From positions 1 to 41,401 of the forward strand of contig CANHTS010000003.1 in the NCBI GenBank assembly GCA_947463435.1: a stretch of DNA of 41,401 bases, written 5' to 3'. The DNA comes from Flavobacteriales bacterium. GTDB lineage: Bacteria > Bacteroidota > Bacteroidia > NS11-12g > UBA955. Shown here piece by piece: positions 1 through 9,509 of this stretch. Below the pieces are notes generated by a model. The model worked only from the letters and a program-made list of their open reading frames with translations. It made no database searches and was not told the DNA's origin. A program made the translations under genes and the position numbers. Each line of letters opens with the position of its first letter. Position 1 is the first letter of the stretch.

Positions 1-1
1 A

Positions 2-217
2 AATGCCCGGAGAAACTTCCATGGCATTTATCACAACATTTCCGAAAAGTATGTGCAGAATTACCTGAGTGAATTCTCGTTCCTCACCAACCACCGGCAC
101 CTTGGATCACAAAAATTTGATGCGCTTTTATCGCTAATCCTAAGCCAGACGTGGTTTGCGTCTTTGGTGCAAGCTTCCGTATACTCGGGAAACGCGTCGA
201 CGGAAACGGGACCGTGA
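2..217 (+). mobile_element. 3' end of an IS1595/ISXO2-like transposase gene, 5' part cut off by the window edge
   Basis: Frame starting at nt 2 reads NARRNFHGIYHNISEKYVQNYLSEFSFLTNHRHLGSQKFDALLSLILSQTWFASLVQASVYSGNASTETGP*, resembling the ISXO2-like DDE C-terminal pattern (G-YHxVSxKxLxxYxxEFxFxxNxR...FDALL). Not in the ORF track because it has no start codon in the window. Confidence 0.72.
165..183 (-). repeat. Dispersed copy of the core motif (tatacggaagcttgcacca on the minus strand) of the right-edge 79-bp array
   Basis: The + strand tggtgcaagcttccgtata is the exact 19-nt reverse complement of 41178-41196. Confidence 0.85.
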
Positions 218-503
218 AGCACGACAATACCATCCCGTTCCCCCATCCCAACCCCCAAATTCAACACTTCCATCTCTCCTTCCTTGTTATCCACTGGCTC
301 CCACATTCCCCGTGATGGCCTGACGCTTGTGATATCCATCCTGCCATTTTCACGCATGCATGTGCCAATAGCAGGGTGATGTCATTTACAACAACATCAT
401 GCTAAAACAGCCTCTTAGCGCTGCCATTATGCTCTTGCACAGGCACCACCCACTTGAAAAGTTAAAATCCTCGCTCGTTCCGGAATGGAACGCAACGCCA
501 TCC

Positions 504-1808
504 TTAAAACCGCATACTCGCCTGCAGCACACCTCCTGCACCACCGGTCTTTCCGGGCAGCACAAGGCCTTCAACCGAAATAGCCTGCGCCTGTATCCAC
601 AGCGAATTCCACGGACGCAAACTGAACCCCAGTCCGATATCACCGTTAGGCACACCGCCATATGCAGTGGTAACATGCATCTGTACAGAATGCTTCTGAT
701 TCAGGCTTTTCGTGTATTCCAGGCTTGCACGGGGAATGAATCCTGGATACATACGGTATTCCAAACGCGCCCTGAGTGTGTTGCCTTTTGTACCGATGGT
801 TGTAAACATTTCGGCTCTGAACCGTGCAGGCAACATGATCCAACCGCTGGGATCGCGGCGATCCGGATCCAACTTGCTTAACAAGGTGTCGAAATAGTTC
901 CGGAACGAAGCCGTTGAGTCAATCCCGTAGGGTGTAAACGGCACATTCCAGCCAAAGACCTGAACGCCCTGTTCGGCTTGATAACGCGATGCGCGCTTGC
1001 CGAGTGATACCAAGCCTAAATCCTGTACATCAAAAAACCAATTCAAAGGCCGATTGTACTTGGAGGAGTATTTGACCCCCGCGACACCAAATTGGGTGGA
1101 AAAGCCATGACTGAGGTCGTAGAATCCATTGGCATTTCGGTCTTTCCGCGTGTAATCCAGGTTGTAATTCATGAAGACACTGTCGCCCACTGCCGAAGTA
1201 AAGAGCGAACCCGAGGGAAGGCGCAGGTCTTGATAGTTTCGCATAAACACCCAATTTGCACCCAGACGATAGGTGATTTTCGAATTCCTGGGACGCCACG
1301 TGGCTTGTGCACCCAGCCGGTTCCACGAAATGGTATTGAAACGCAGGTCCCGGCTTTCGAGTGTTTTTCCTGCAAAAGGTGCATTGCCCCGAAACACCAG
1401 ATCGAATGCCGGTTGGTCGAATTGGGATGCGTAAAGGTTGGTATACGCGTATTGATATGACCAGGATATCTTCTTGGATGGTATCATATGCCGTGCAAAA
1501 TCGTCGAATTGGACAAGTATACCCGCCTGTCCCTGCAAATGGCTCTGTGCATCGCCAATCCGATCCGAACTCTTGCGGATGATATCGTTGCTGATACCAC
1601 CCCCCATAAAAGGATACAACATACCCGCCGGCAAACGCTGGCTATACATCCAGGCATCTGTCTGCACCTTTAGAACCGAACTGGGCTGTATTTGTTGAAT
1701 CGGCGGTGGCAACATTTGCACTGCACGCTCAGTCGTCATGGAATCTTTCTGGGCATGCGCCGCCCAAACACTTCCACCCGTAATCAAGAAAATGAAAAGC
1801 CGCTTCAT
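504..1808 (-). CDS. Putative outer-membrane beta-barrel protein (possibly DUF5723-like), N-terminal signal peptide
   Basis: MKRLFIFLITGGSVWAAHAQ signal; beta-rich repeats; C-terminal aromatic (...GGVLQASMRF). ATG at 1808 overlaps the stop of the upstream gene (TGATG). Confidence 0.75.
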   Translation of the reverse strand: MKRLFIFLITGGSVWAAHAQKDSMTTERAVQMLPPPIQQIQPSSVLKVQTDAWMYSQRLPAGMLYPFMGGGISNDIIRKSSDRIGDAQSHLQGQAGILVQFDDFARHMIPSKKISWSYQYAYTNLYASQFDQPAFDLVFRGNAPFAGKTLESRDLRFNTISWNRLGAQATWRPRNSKITYRLGANWVFMRNYQDLRLPSGSLFTSAVGDSVFMNYNLDYTRKDRNANGFYDLSHGFSTQFGVAGVKYSSKYNRPLNWFFDVQDLGLVSLGKRASRYQAEQGVQVFGWNVPFTPYGIDSTASFRNYFDTLLSKLDPDRRDPSGWIMLPARFRAEMFTTIGTKGNTLRARLEYRMYPGFIPRASLEYTKSLNQKHSVQMHVTTAYGGVPNGDIGLGFSLRPWNSLWIQAQAISVEGLVLPGKTGGAGGVLQASMRF

Positions 1809-3847
1809 CAAAGACTGTTTTCCATGGTTACCTGGCCAACCAGACGGATGCGCAGGCGGTAAAATGAATACAACTTACGGTACGCGCTGCCTTCGGTCCG
1901 CAACATCGGCACAAAGACAATATAAGAAGCGCGGCGCAGATTTTCCATCCGGTCTTCCGGTACAGCGGCCTCAAGCGTAGCCACTGCGCGATTGATAACC
2001 ATACCTGTCGCCTGGTCAACAGACGCAGCCGGTAACTCGGGTTGCGGAATGATGCTGTCTATCTCTTGGTAAAAGGCATCCAACAAATAAGCTTTCATGC
2101 TCACTGCTACCGGAAAATCGTTTTCCGCGTAGAAGCGTAACACTGCCTTTTTGGCGTTTTCTATGCCGCGGATCGATTTCAGATCCATGCGTTGCGTATC
2201 CCTGAAATACAGTCCAGGCGTGCGGAAGCCAACCGGCATCGACGCGTCGAGGTAGACGTTCAGCGGTTTGTCATGGTACAGGAAATCCTGCCAGCGGTTG
2301 GTATTGCCGTTCGGGTTCAGCTTGATGTTCAAATCATAACCGAAACCGGAAGGCACGTTGGAAAGAAAATCCCGGATATTGGAGTTACCCGTATTGAGGT
2401 AAAAATTCGTTTCAGAAGCCTTCCACGGTTGAAAATCAGCACTTTGGATGGTATGAGTAGCTCCGACGATGCCGGGTGCATTCAGGAGCACAGAACGTTT
2501 GTTCAGCACATTCTCTGAGGAAATACTCCGCACTGCTACCTGTCCCTGTGCGCCTATGCCGTTTGAAACCCGGAGATTCATGGAAACAAACTCCGGCTCC
2601 AGGCTGCCACCCAACGGGGGATACATCGTTACGGGCTGTACACCGCTGATATTCTCATCACTCTGCCCGAAATAACCGACCGCCCATTCAGGCTCTATGC
2701 CTACGATGCCATATTCAACCCGGATGCTGTCGTCGAGCGATACATTCACCTTGCGCCCGCTGCTGTCCAAATTGACGATCACAATCTGGTGGAAAGTATT
2801 GACTGTGTCGGTGACGGATGGATTCTTGCCGCGGTAATCGACCACGTAGCCATTCATGTCCACATCCTCTGAATAGCGTTTCGTTTCGCCTGGAACGGCG
2901 GCAGGAACTTGTATGATCCGCTCTACGCTTTGTCCGTTTTTCACCACATTCGGCAAGCGGAAAATCATGGTGAGGTTTTCCTGGATGGTAGTGGATATAC
3001 GAATGCGCAGTGTTCCGCGACGCGCCTGGATGAACTTGATTTCCGGTCCGCCCAGCTCCATACTGGTCCCTTCATCCTGATACAACACATTTTGTGAGGG
3101 GAAGGCTGCAGTGGCTGCACGCGGTTTCAGTCCGGTTACGGCGAGATTGAGCTCCACACCTTTGAAGGCATCAATGGTGACTGGTCCGTTGCTGGCATCG
3201 GTTCTCAGCGTCTTGATTTGCGCCGTGAGCACCTTGTACACCGTTTTGCCGGCCAGTGAAACCTTGCGTGTTTGCGTGGTTCCAGGAGAAACGTTGTTGA
3301 ACGTCTCGATGGAAATGAGGGAATTATCCGTCTTATTTCGCAGCTCAAACGTCACCTCAGAAAGGTTGACCTGCAATTCGTTGGTCAGCGATATATTAAG
3401 CCAGCCGGAATCGAGCGTCGCATATTCAAAGAATGCGCTGGCATCGAGGTCTACCGGGGTCAGGTTGGTGAGATTCTGCGCCGGTATAACTTGTGTGCTG
3501 CCGTTCAACAGGATGAAGACCGGATTGATCTCCGCCAGGGTAATCCGTCGACTGATATTCTGATCGTTCAGGCGCAGCGCCTTAAGCGTGAAGAAACGCG
3601 TTACAACGGTGTCCGGAATGCGGATGCCTTCCAGGCGGTTGCTGCTGTAGACCAGCTGACTGTACTCGAGTGAATAACTGCTGTCTCCTGTCTTGTTAAA
3701 CAGGTTCGCAGAGTTCATCTGGTCAAGCGAAATCTCAGCCTTCGCAACCGGTGCGAGGTATTCAGATTCCCAGAAAGTGCCACCGTTTTTGCGGCAGGCA
3801 GACAGCAGGACTATACCCGCCAACAGGATGTAGTAGTGTTTCTTCAT
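1808..3847 (-). CDS. Large secreted lipoprotein of unknown function
   Basis: 679 aa; lipobox MKKHYYILLAGIVLLSAC|RKNG. Confidence 0.8.
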   Translation of the reverse strand: MKKHYYILLAGIVLLSACRKNGGTFWESEYLAPVAKAEISLDQMNSANLFNKTGDSSYSLEYSQLVYSSNRLEGIRIPDTVVTRFFTLKALRLNDQNISRRITLAEINPVFILLNGSTQVIPAQNLTNLTPVDLDASAFFEYATLDSGWLNISLTNELQVNLSEVTFELRNKTDNSLISIETFNNVSPGTTQTRKVSLAGKTVYKVLTAQIKTLRTDASNGPVTIDAFKGVELNLAVTGLKPRAATAAFPSQNVLYQDEGTSMELGGPEIKFIQARRGTLRIRISTTIQENLTMIFRLPNVVKNGQSVERIIQVPAAVPGETKRYSEDVDMNGYVVDYRGKNPSVTDTVNTFHQIVIVNLDSSGRKVNVSLDDSIRVEYGIVGIEPEWAVGYFGQSDENISGVQPVTMYPPLGGSLEPEFVSMNLRVSNGIGAQGQVAVRSISSENVLNKRSVLLNAPGIVGATHTIQSADFQPWKASETNFYLNTGNSNIRDFLSNVPSGFGYDLNIKLNPNGNTNRWQDFLYHDKPLNVYLDASMPVGFRTPGLYFRDTQRMDLKSIRGIENAKKAVLRFYAENDFPVAVSMKAYLLDAFYQEIDSIIPQPELPAASVDQATGMVINRAVATLEAAVPEDRMENLRRASYIVFVPMLRTEGSAYRKLYSFYRLRIRLVGQVTMENSL

Positions 3848-3897
3848 GGGTGTGGAAGGAAAAACTGTTCCCGGCCCAATTTCCGGGAAACAGTGTA

Positions 3898-5010
3898 TTA
3901 GTGCGCGAGCTGCAAATCGGCACCAGATCCCAGTTTGCGCATGAGGCGCATGTGGGAATTGAATGCTTCACGGAAGGTCGGGTACTCGAGGTAGGGCACA
4001 TTGTACTTTGCAGCAACGCGCTGTACAATCTTGCGCACGTCAGGATAATGCACGTGGCTGATTTGTGGGAATAAATGGTGCTCAACCTGGAAATTCAATC
4101 CGCCGGTCACCCAATTCCAGAACCTGGATGTAGGAGCGAAGTTGGCGGTGGTAGCCATCTGGTGTACAGCCCATTCCTGAGGAATACGGGTGCGCACATC
4201 CTGAGCAGCTTCCACAAAATGGGTGATCTCCACCACGTGTGCCATTTGGAACACACAACTCAGAATTATACCGAGGGTGACGTGCAAGGATACGAATGCA
4301 AGCATACCGCCGCCCCAGCCGAGCATGTAAACGGGCAAGCCTACATATACCGCCGTGTACATGATCTTGGTTACCCAGAAAATGATGTGCTCGCTAAGCG
4401 GAATGGGAGGAAGATCGGTGGTATACACGCGGCGCTTGAAATACTTTTCGAAGTCGGCTGCGTACATCCAGAATATGGAACTGATGGCATACAGGCCCAT
4501 CATATAGATATGCTGAAACCGGTGCGCCGGTTTCCAGGGCTGGCTAGGACAATGGCGCAGGGCTGGAATCTTGGCAATATCGTCATCCACTCCGTCAACG
4601 TTTGTGAAGGTGTGGTGAATTACGTTGTGCTTGGTCTTCCAAATGAATGCATGGCTGCCCAACAGGCTCATGATATTGCCAAACCAACGGTTAACCCGTC
4701 CGCTGGATGAGAAACTGCCGTGACATGCGTCGTGCATGATATTGAATCCGGCCAGGGCGTGGAATATGCCGATTACGGCGAAAATGAGAACCGAAGCCCA
4801 TACCGGCAGACCCAAAAACAGCGCTGCTACGTACAGTGCGGGAACTGTGATGACGATGATCGCGGTCTTGGTATAAAGACGTGAATCGCCTGTTTTTTGC
4901 TTGCCCTTGGCCTTGAAAAATTCGTCAACCTCGCGGCGGAGTTCCCCGTAAAACTGGTTGCCGTTATTTTCGAAAATCGGCGGGGGAACATTGACATGTG
5001 GTGTATTCAT
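3898..5010 (-). CDS. Membrane fatty acid desaturase (acyl-lipid/linoleoyl-CoA desaturase-like)
   Basis: Three histidine boxes: HDACHGS, HNVIHH and QVEHHLFP; hydrophobic segments; no cytochrome b5 domain seen. Confidence 0.93.
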   Translation of the reverse strand: MNTPHVNVPPPIFENNGNQFYGELRREVDEFFKAKGKQKTGDSRLYTKTAIIVITVPALYVAALFLGLPVWASVLIFAVIGIFHALAGFNIMHDACHGSFSSSGRVNRWFGNIMSLLGSHAFIWKTKHNVIHHTFTNVDGVDDDIAKIPALRHCPSQPWKPAHRFQHIYMMGLYAISSIFWMYAADFEKYFKRRVYTTDLPPIPLSEHIIFWVTKIMYTAVYVGLPVYMLGWGGGMLAFVSLHVTLGIILSCVFQMAHVVEITHFVEAAQDVRTRIPQEWAVHQMATTANFAPTSRFWNWVTGGLNFQVEHHLFPQISHVHYPDVRKIVQRVAAKYNVPYLEYPTFREAFNSHMRLMRKLGSGADLQLAH

Positions 5011-5030
5011 TACTTTTTGTTAATGCTTTG

Positions 5031-5038
5031 CAAAGATA
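5031..5038 (-). promoter_or_regulatory. Candidate -7 box (TATCTTTG) for the desaturase gene
   Basis: TAnnTTTG, 20 nt before the ATG at 5010; overlaps the 10-bp palindrome CTTTGCAAAG (5026-5035). Confidence 0.45.
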
Positions 5039-5058
5039 GGCGAAGATTTCGGCCTCCG

Positions 5059-6447
5059 ATGCTCAACCCAACGCGCTTAAGTTTGCGCATGCAATGGCCG
5101 GAAGCGTTTTATCAACGGGTTCTATCAAGATTAGGGCTTGAAGCAGCTTCTTTCTTTACCGTACTCGATACAGAACCGGTTACAGCCGTGAACCTGCATC
5201 CGCTCAAATTCAACGCTCCGATGACATTAGCGGAAATACCATGGAACCCGTATGGCCGGATTCTTTCTGAACGACCCGCTTTTTTTCTCGATCCCTGGTG
5301 GCATGCCGGTGCCTATTATCCGCAAGAATCCGGAAGCCAGCTTTTGGCCGCTGTGCTTGAACAACTGCCGGTTCCTGAAGAGCCAATTATGCTCGACCTC
5401 TGCGCAGCACCGGGCGGTAAAAGCGTCCTCATCTCCAATTTCCTGCAAGGCCGCGGCGCCCTCCTCAGCAACGAAGTGATCCGGAAACGGGTACCGGTTC
5501 TCTATGAAAACCTGGCGCGCAACGGATTCGCAAACAACGCCATCAGCAACCTGGATCCAAAAGAACTCGGCAATTGTACAGAGCTGTTTGATTTGATTTT
5601 TGTGGACGCACCCTGCAGCGGCGAAGGCATGTTCCGCAAACACGCACAGGCGTCTGAACAATGGTCGCCGGATTTGGTAGAGTTCTGTGCCCTGCGGCAG
5701 CAACGCATCCTGAGCGATATCTGGCCCGCTTTGAAACCGGGTGGATTTCTGGTCTACAGCACCTGCACCTTGAACGAAACAGAAAACGAAGACAACCTGC
5801 GCTTTCTGCTGCAACAGGCGGATGCCGAAGCGGTTGACCTGAAGTTTCCAACATCATGGAACATAGAACCCGGCACAGCGCCAACAGCCTGTTGGTATAG
5901 CTGGCCACACAAAACGGGCAGTGAAGGATTCTTCCTGGGAATCGTCCAAAAGCGGGCCTCCGGCGATAAGGGAATCTTAGAAAAGCCGATTTCCCTGGCC
6001 AAGATCAACCTTCCACAACAGTGGCTTTCCGAATCAGCACCACCACCACATGTGCGCCACAAAGAACAGCCTGCACTCATGAATGCTGCGCTTGCCTCCT
6101 TGTTGCCGTCTCTCGGCACAGCACAACATGGCATCCAACATGCCGGAACACCGCTCGGAGAGTGGATTGGCAACAAATTCAAACCGGCACCGGAGTTGGC
6201 ACTTAGCCTGCATTTGCGCGCAGATTGCAGTTTGCCGCTCAACCTGAGCCAGGCGGTTGCTTTCCTTTGTGGCGATGGGGTTTTGCCTGAAGCCGAAACG
6301 CAGGGTTGGTATCCGCTTTCATACGAAGGCCTCGGTTTGGGTTGGATTAATCACCTCGGAAAACGCAGCAACAACGCGTGGCCACGGGCTTGGCGCATCC
6401 GGCAACGCCCATCCGGCGGCGTTCCCGTTCCATTCTGGCAGCCCTGA
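5059..6447 (+). CDS. NOL1/NOP2/Sun (RsmF-like) rRNA m5C methyltransferase
   Basis: LDLCAAPGGKS SAM motif, DAPCSGEGMFRK, YSTCTLNETENE; ORF extended to 4897 but ATG at 5059 (MLNPTRLS) is more plausible because it clears the divergent gene. Confidence 0.9.
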   Translation: MLNPTRLSLRMQWPEAFYQRVLSRLGLEAASFFTVLDTEPVTAVNLHPLKFNAPMTLAEIPWNPYGRILSERPAFFLDPWWHAGAYYPQESGSQLLAAVLEQLPVPEEPIMLDLCAAPGGKSVLISNFLQGRGALLSNEVIRKRVPVLYENLARNGFANNAISNLDPKELGNCTELFDLIFVDAPCSGEGMFRKHAQASEQWSPDLVEFCALRQQRILSDIWPALKPGGFLVYSTCTLNETENEDNLRFLLQQADAEAVDLKFPTSWNIEPGTAPTACWYSWPHKTGSEGFFLGIVQKRASGDKGILEKPISLAKINLPQQWLSESAPPPHVRHKEQPALMNAALASLLPSLGTAQHGIQHAGTPLGEWIGNKFKPAPELALSLHLRADCSLPLNLSQAVAFLCGDGVLPEAETQGWYPLSYEGLGLGWINHLGKRSNNAWPRAWRIRQRPSGGVPVPFWQP

Positions 6448-6497
6448 CCCGGAGCCTGCTGCATAGCTTTCCGTATTATTGTGTGACCAGCCAGCCC

Positions 6498-8243
6498 ATG
6501 ATACGCCAGCTCCTGTTCCTTGCACTTAGCTTTTCCTCCCTCCAGATGAAAGCGCAGACCCATGTACGTATTACCAGCGCCTCGGCAGACTCCGTTATGC
6601 GCGGACGCTACAATCCAGCGCAGTTTGCACCGGCTTTTCCAATCAATTACCCGCCGCATATCGCCCAATGGATAGCCCGTCAGGTTTCTCCGGACACCCT
6701 GCGCGCCAACATCCTGAAACTCGCTTCCTTCCAAAACCGGAATACAGCTTCAGATACCCTTTCCGGATCGCGTGGGATTGGTGCAGCGCGCCGCTGGATA
6801 CATGGCGAGTTCAGCCGCTATGCCCGCGAAAGCAACGGACGACTCCTGCCGGCATTCCAGGAATTTGATTTCAATGTCTGCAACCTGATGTCGCGCCACA
6901 GCAATGTGATAGCTGTGCTGCCCGGAACCGATACCGCCGACCGCAGCATCGTGCTGATTGAAGGGCATTTCGACAGCCGCTGTGAAGGCAATTGCGATAC
7001 CGCTTGCCTGGCCGAAGGCGTGGAAGACAACGCAACCGGAACAGCCCTCGTAATGGAGTTGGCACGTGTCTTCAGCCGAAACGGCTTCGCCTTCCCCCGA
7101 ACCATTGTATTCATGGCCACTACCGGTGAAGAACAGGGCCTCTACGGTGCGCAGGCGTTTGTGAATTATGCACTCCGCAACGGCGTCGCCATCCGGGCAG
7201 TCATCAACAACGACGTGAGCGGTGGAATCATCTGTGGGAAGACAGCTTCGCCCCCGGGTTGTCCGGGCGAAAACCTGATCGACAGCATCCGGGTGCGGCT
7301 CTTTTCTGCAGGAAACATCAATTCACCTTCCAAGCAACTCGCCCGCTTTGTGAAGTTGCAATACGCGGAAATGCTGCGGCAACATATGGATGTGCCCAGC
7401 GATATCCAGATCATGAGCCCGGAAGACCGCACCGGCCGCGGTGGTGATCATATTCCATTCCGGCAGAACGGTTTCCCGGCCATCCGCCTCACCAGCGCCC
7501 ATGAACACGGCGATGCCGATGTGAGTAAACCGGGTTACAGCGACCGACAGCATTCCACCCGCGATCGCGCGGGTATTGATTTTAATAGCGATGGATTGCC
7601 GGACAGCTTCTTCGTCGATTTTCGCTACCTGGCGCGCAATACCTGCATCAATGCCTGCGGCGCAGCCATGGCCGCCGCAGGTCCGGCGCGTCCCGATCTG
7701 CAAGTGCAGGTAAGCGGCAAAACCCTCTTCACCACCATTACGCGTGAAACACAATACACCTGGTACCGCATCGCCATCCGCAGCACCTCGCAGGATTGGG
7801 ATACCGTGTTCACCCAACACGGCGTTAGCGGGAGCTTCCTCATGCCCGAAGGCCGCAGTTACTATATCAGCGCCGCCGCAGTTGATTCGAATGGCGTGGA
7901 AAGCATCTTCAGCCGCGAAGTCACCGCCCAGACCACCGGCCTTCTAGACTTTGGTTCAAGCAGCGAAACACCCGATATTGAACTGAAACAAAACCATCCC
8001 AATCCTTTTGATCTTGCAACCTGGATTGTAGTCCATGTGAACCGCATGCCGCGTTTCAGAAAAGCTGAACTCCAGGTGAGCGACGCCGGCGGAAGGGTGC
8101 TGCGCCGCTGGCCGGTTGAACTGCGGCAGGGCACCAACGAATACCTCTACGAACACGGAGAAGGCATGCGCGGCATCCTGCATTATTCCATTCTGCTCGA
8201 TGGCCGTCCGATGCAAACACGCAGCATGGTCTTCGCCAACTGA
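6498..8243 (+). CDS. M28 family zinc peptidase with T9SS type A C-terminal sorting domain
   Basis: MIRQLLFLALSFSSLQMKAQ signal; IEGHFDSR, GVEDNATGTA, TGEEQGLYG; C-term IELKQNHPNPF...ILLDGRPMQTRSMVFAN. ATG chosen at 6498. Confidence 0.9.
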   Translation: MIRQLLFLALSFSSLQMKAQTHVRITSASADSVMRGRYNPAQFAPAFPINYPPHIAQWIARQVSPDTLRANILKLASFQNRNTASDTLSGSRGIGAARRWIHGEFSRYARESNGRLLPAFQEFDFNVCNLMSRHSNVIAVLPGTDTADRSIVLIEGHFDSRCEGNCDTACLAEGVEDNATGTALVMELARVFSRNGFAFPRTIVFMATTGEEQGLYGAQAFVNYALRNGVAIRAVINNDVSGGIICGKTASPPGCPGENLIDSIRVRLFSAGNINSPSKQLARFVKLQYAEMLRQHMDVPSDIQIMSPEDRTGRGGDHIPFRQNGFPAIRLTSAHEHGDADVSKPGYSDRQHSTRDRAGIDFNSDGLPDSFFVDFRYLARNTCINACGAAMAAAGPARPDLQVQVSGKTLFTTITRETQYTWYRIAIRSTSQDWDTVFTQHGVSGSFLMPEGRSYYISAAAVDSNGVESIFSREVTAQTTGLLDFGSSSETPDIELKQNHPNPFDLATWIVVHVNRMPRFRKAELQVSDAGGRVLRRWPVELRQGTNEYLYEHGEGMRGILHYSILLDGRPMQTRSMVFAN

Positions 8244-8249
8244 ATAAAC

Positions 8250-9452
8250 TCAGTTACCATCTGCGTAGTCCTGCAGGTAGCTGTAGCGTTCCGTTAAAGC
8301 GCCCCGGCGTGTAATGCGCGCACCTTCGAGCATGGCGCTTTGGGGGTGGAAGAGTTCCGGAATCACATCATGTAACAGGTGTTCACCAAACTCACTGCTC
8401 GCGTCGCGGGGCAATTCATTGGGCAAATTGCTGACAGCCATTACGTCGATCGTATCCGGAAGAAAAGGCGCAGTGCGTTGTTGTGTTTGACGGTCCCAAC
8501 CAAAAACCGGATCAGCGATGGTGGTTGCGTCTACAGTAATCGGCACAGAACCATCTACATCACAACTGATATCGGCAATTACACGGATGCGGAAACCCGG
8601 CCAAAGTGTGTCTTCTTTTTCAAAGAGCCGGGGTAAATCGCTCGTCCAGAAAAGACCGTTGATGAGCATATCGCAGGCAGGCAGAAATGAACGGAATGAG
8701 CTTTCGTATTCGCTGTGGTTCGCGTAGAAATGCTGCGAATTCCAGGGTTTACCTTCTCGGTGCTGGTATAACTCGTGGCTGTTGAGATGCACAAAAACAG
8801 GCCGCGTATGGTTGCGCAGCAGGAAATCTTCCGGTGTTACCTCCAGAACATTCAGTTGGCGCAGCAGTTCAAGTGCGCCATTCGCCACACGGCCGCCGCC
8901 GGTAAGAACGATCTTGGCCGGTCCAGGCTGAATCTTATGGCATTCGCGCAGCATCTCGGCATAATCCAGGCATTGCCAGGCGGGCTTGAGTTCATAACTG
9001 CCGGTTTTCCTTCCCCAGGTAAGGAAGCCGTTGTAAGCACCGACGATGCCTGCCCAGCGACCAAACCCGAGCACCCGCAAGCCACTTTCCCATTTGAGGG
9101 TTTCGTAATCGATCAACTCAATGTTCTTCTCCAGGATGACTTGCAGCATCGCCTGGTTATAAGGTTGTTTCTTGATGGTATGCGAGAAGAAGAAATATGT
9201 TTTACCGGTAATCAAATGATCCCTTGGAACTTCCTTGATGCCGAATAGCACATCGCAATCGCTAAGGTCGCTGACCACCGGAATGCCTGCGGCCCGATAT
9301 TCGTCGTCGCTGTAGGTGCGTTCCGAGCTGCTTTCCACAAAAATGCGCACATCCGGGTAGCGCTTCTGCACACTCACACATTGAACGGGGGTCAGGGCTA
9401 CACGGGTATCCGGCGGACTTTTTCTTTCCCGCAACAAACCGAATCGGATCAT
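8250..9452 (-). CDS. Alanine dehydrogenase/PNT-type NAD(P) oxidoreductase, saccharopine dehydrogenase (L-lysine-forming)-like
   Basis: N-term GLLRERKSPPDTRVALTPVQC; FFFSHTIKKQPYNQAML; IVLTGGGRVANGALELL. Confidence 0.8.
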   Translation of the reverse strand: MIRFGLLRERKSPPDTRVALTPVQCVSVQKRYPDVRIFVESSSERTYSDDEYRAAGIPVVSDLSDCDVLFGIKEVPRDHLITGKTYFFFSHTIKKQPYNQAMLQVILEKNIELIDYETLKWESGLRVLGFGRWAGIVGAYNGFLTWGRKTGSYELKPAWQCLDYAEMLRECHKIQPGPAKIVLTGGGRVANGALELLRQLNVLEVTPEDFLLRNHTRPVFVHLNSHELYQHREGKPWNSQHFYANHSEYESSFRSFLPACDMLINGLFWTSDLPRLFEKEDTLWPGFRIRVIADISCDVDGSVPITVDATTIADPVFGWDRQTQQRTAPFLPDTIDVMAVSNLPNELPRDASSEFGEHLLHDVIPELFHPQSAMLEGARITRRGALTERYSYLQDYADGN

Positions 9453-9487
9453 GCTGCGAAGCTATGAAGCGGCTTTTTATTTGCTGC

Positions 9488-9495
9488 TACCTTTG
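9488..9495 (+). promoter_or_regulatory. Candidate -7 box (TACCTTTG) for the SRAP-CapA-GT operon
   Basis: TAnnTTTG, 14 nt before the ATG at 9510. Confidence 0.5.
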
Positions 9496-9509
9496 CCTTC
9501 GCTTCCGCC

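Noticed and set aside
61-357. 98-aa minus-strand ORF at the left edge containing EYTEACTKD
   Set aside because: Not called as a CDS because it overlaps the transposase 3' end in antisense and extends through a repeat copy; kept only as evidence for the dispersed motif.
399-881. Plus-strand ORF opposite the 504-1808 gene (and many similar 60-340 aa antisense ORFs in the track)
   Set aside because: They lie antisense or out of frame to well-supported genes, lack signal or domain motifs, and are expected in a high-GC, low-stop context.
5026-5035. CTTTGCAAAG palindrome between desaturase and RsmF-like genes as an operator
   Set aside because: Largely explained by the overlapping -7 box (TATCTTTGC) on the minus strand; a single 10-bp palindrome is insufficient.
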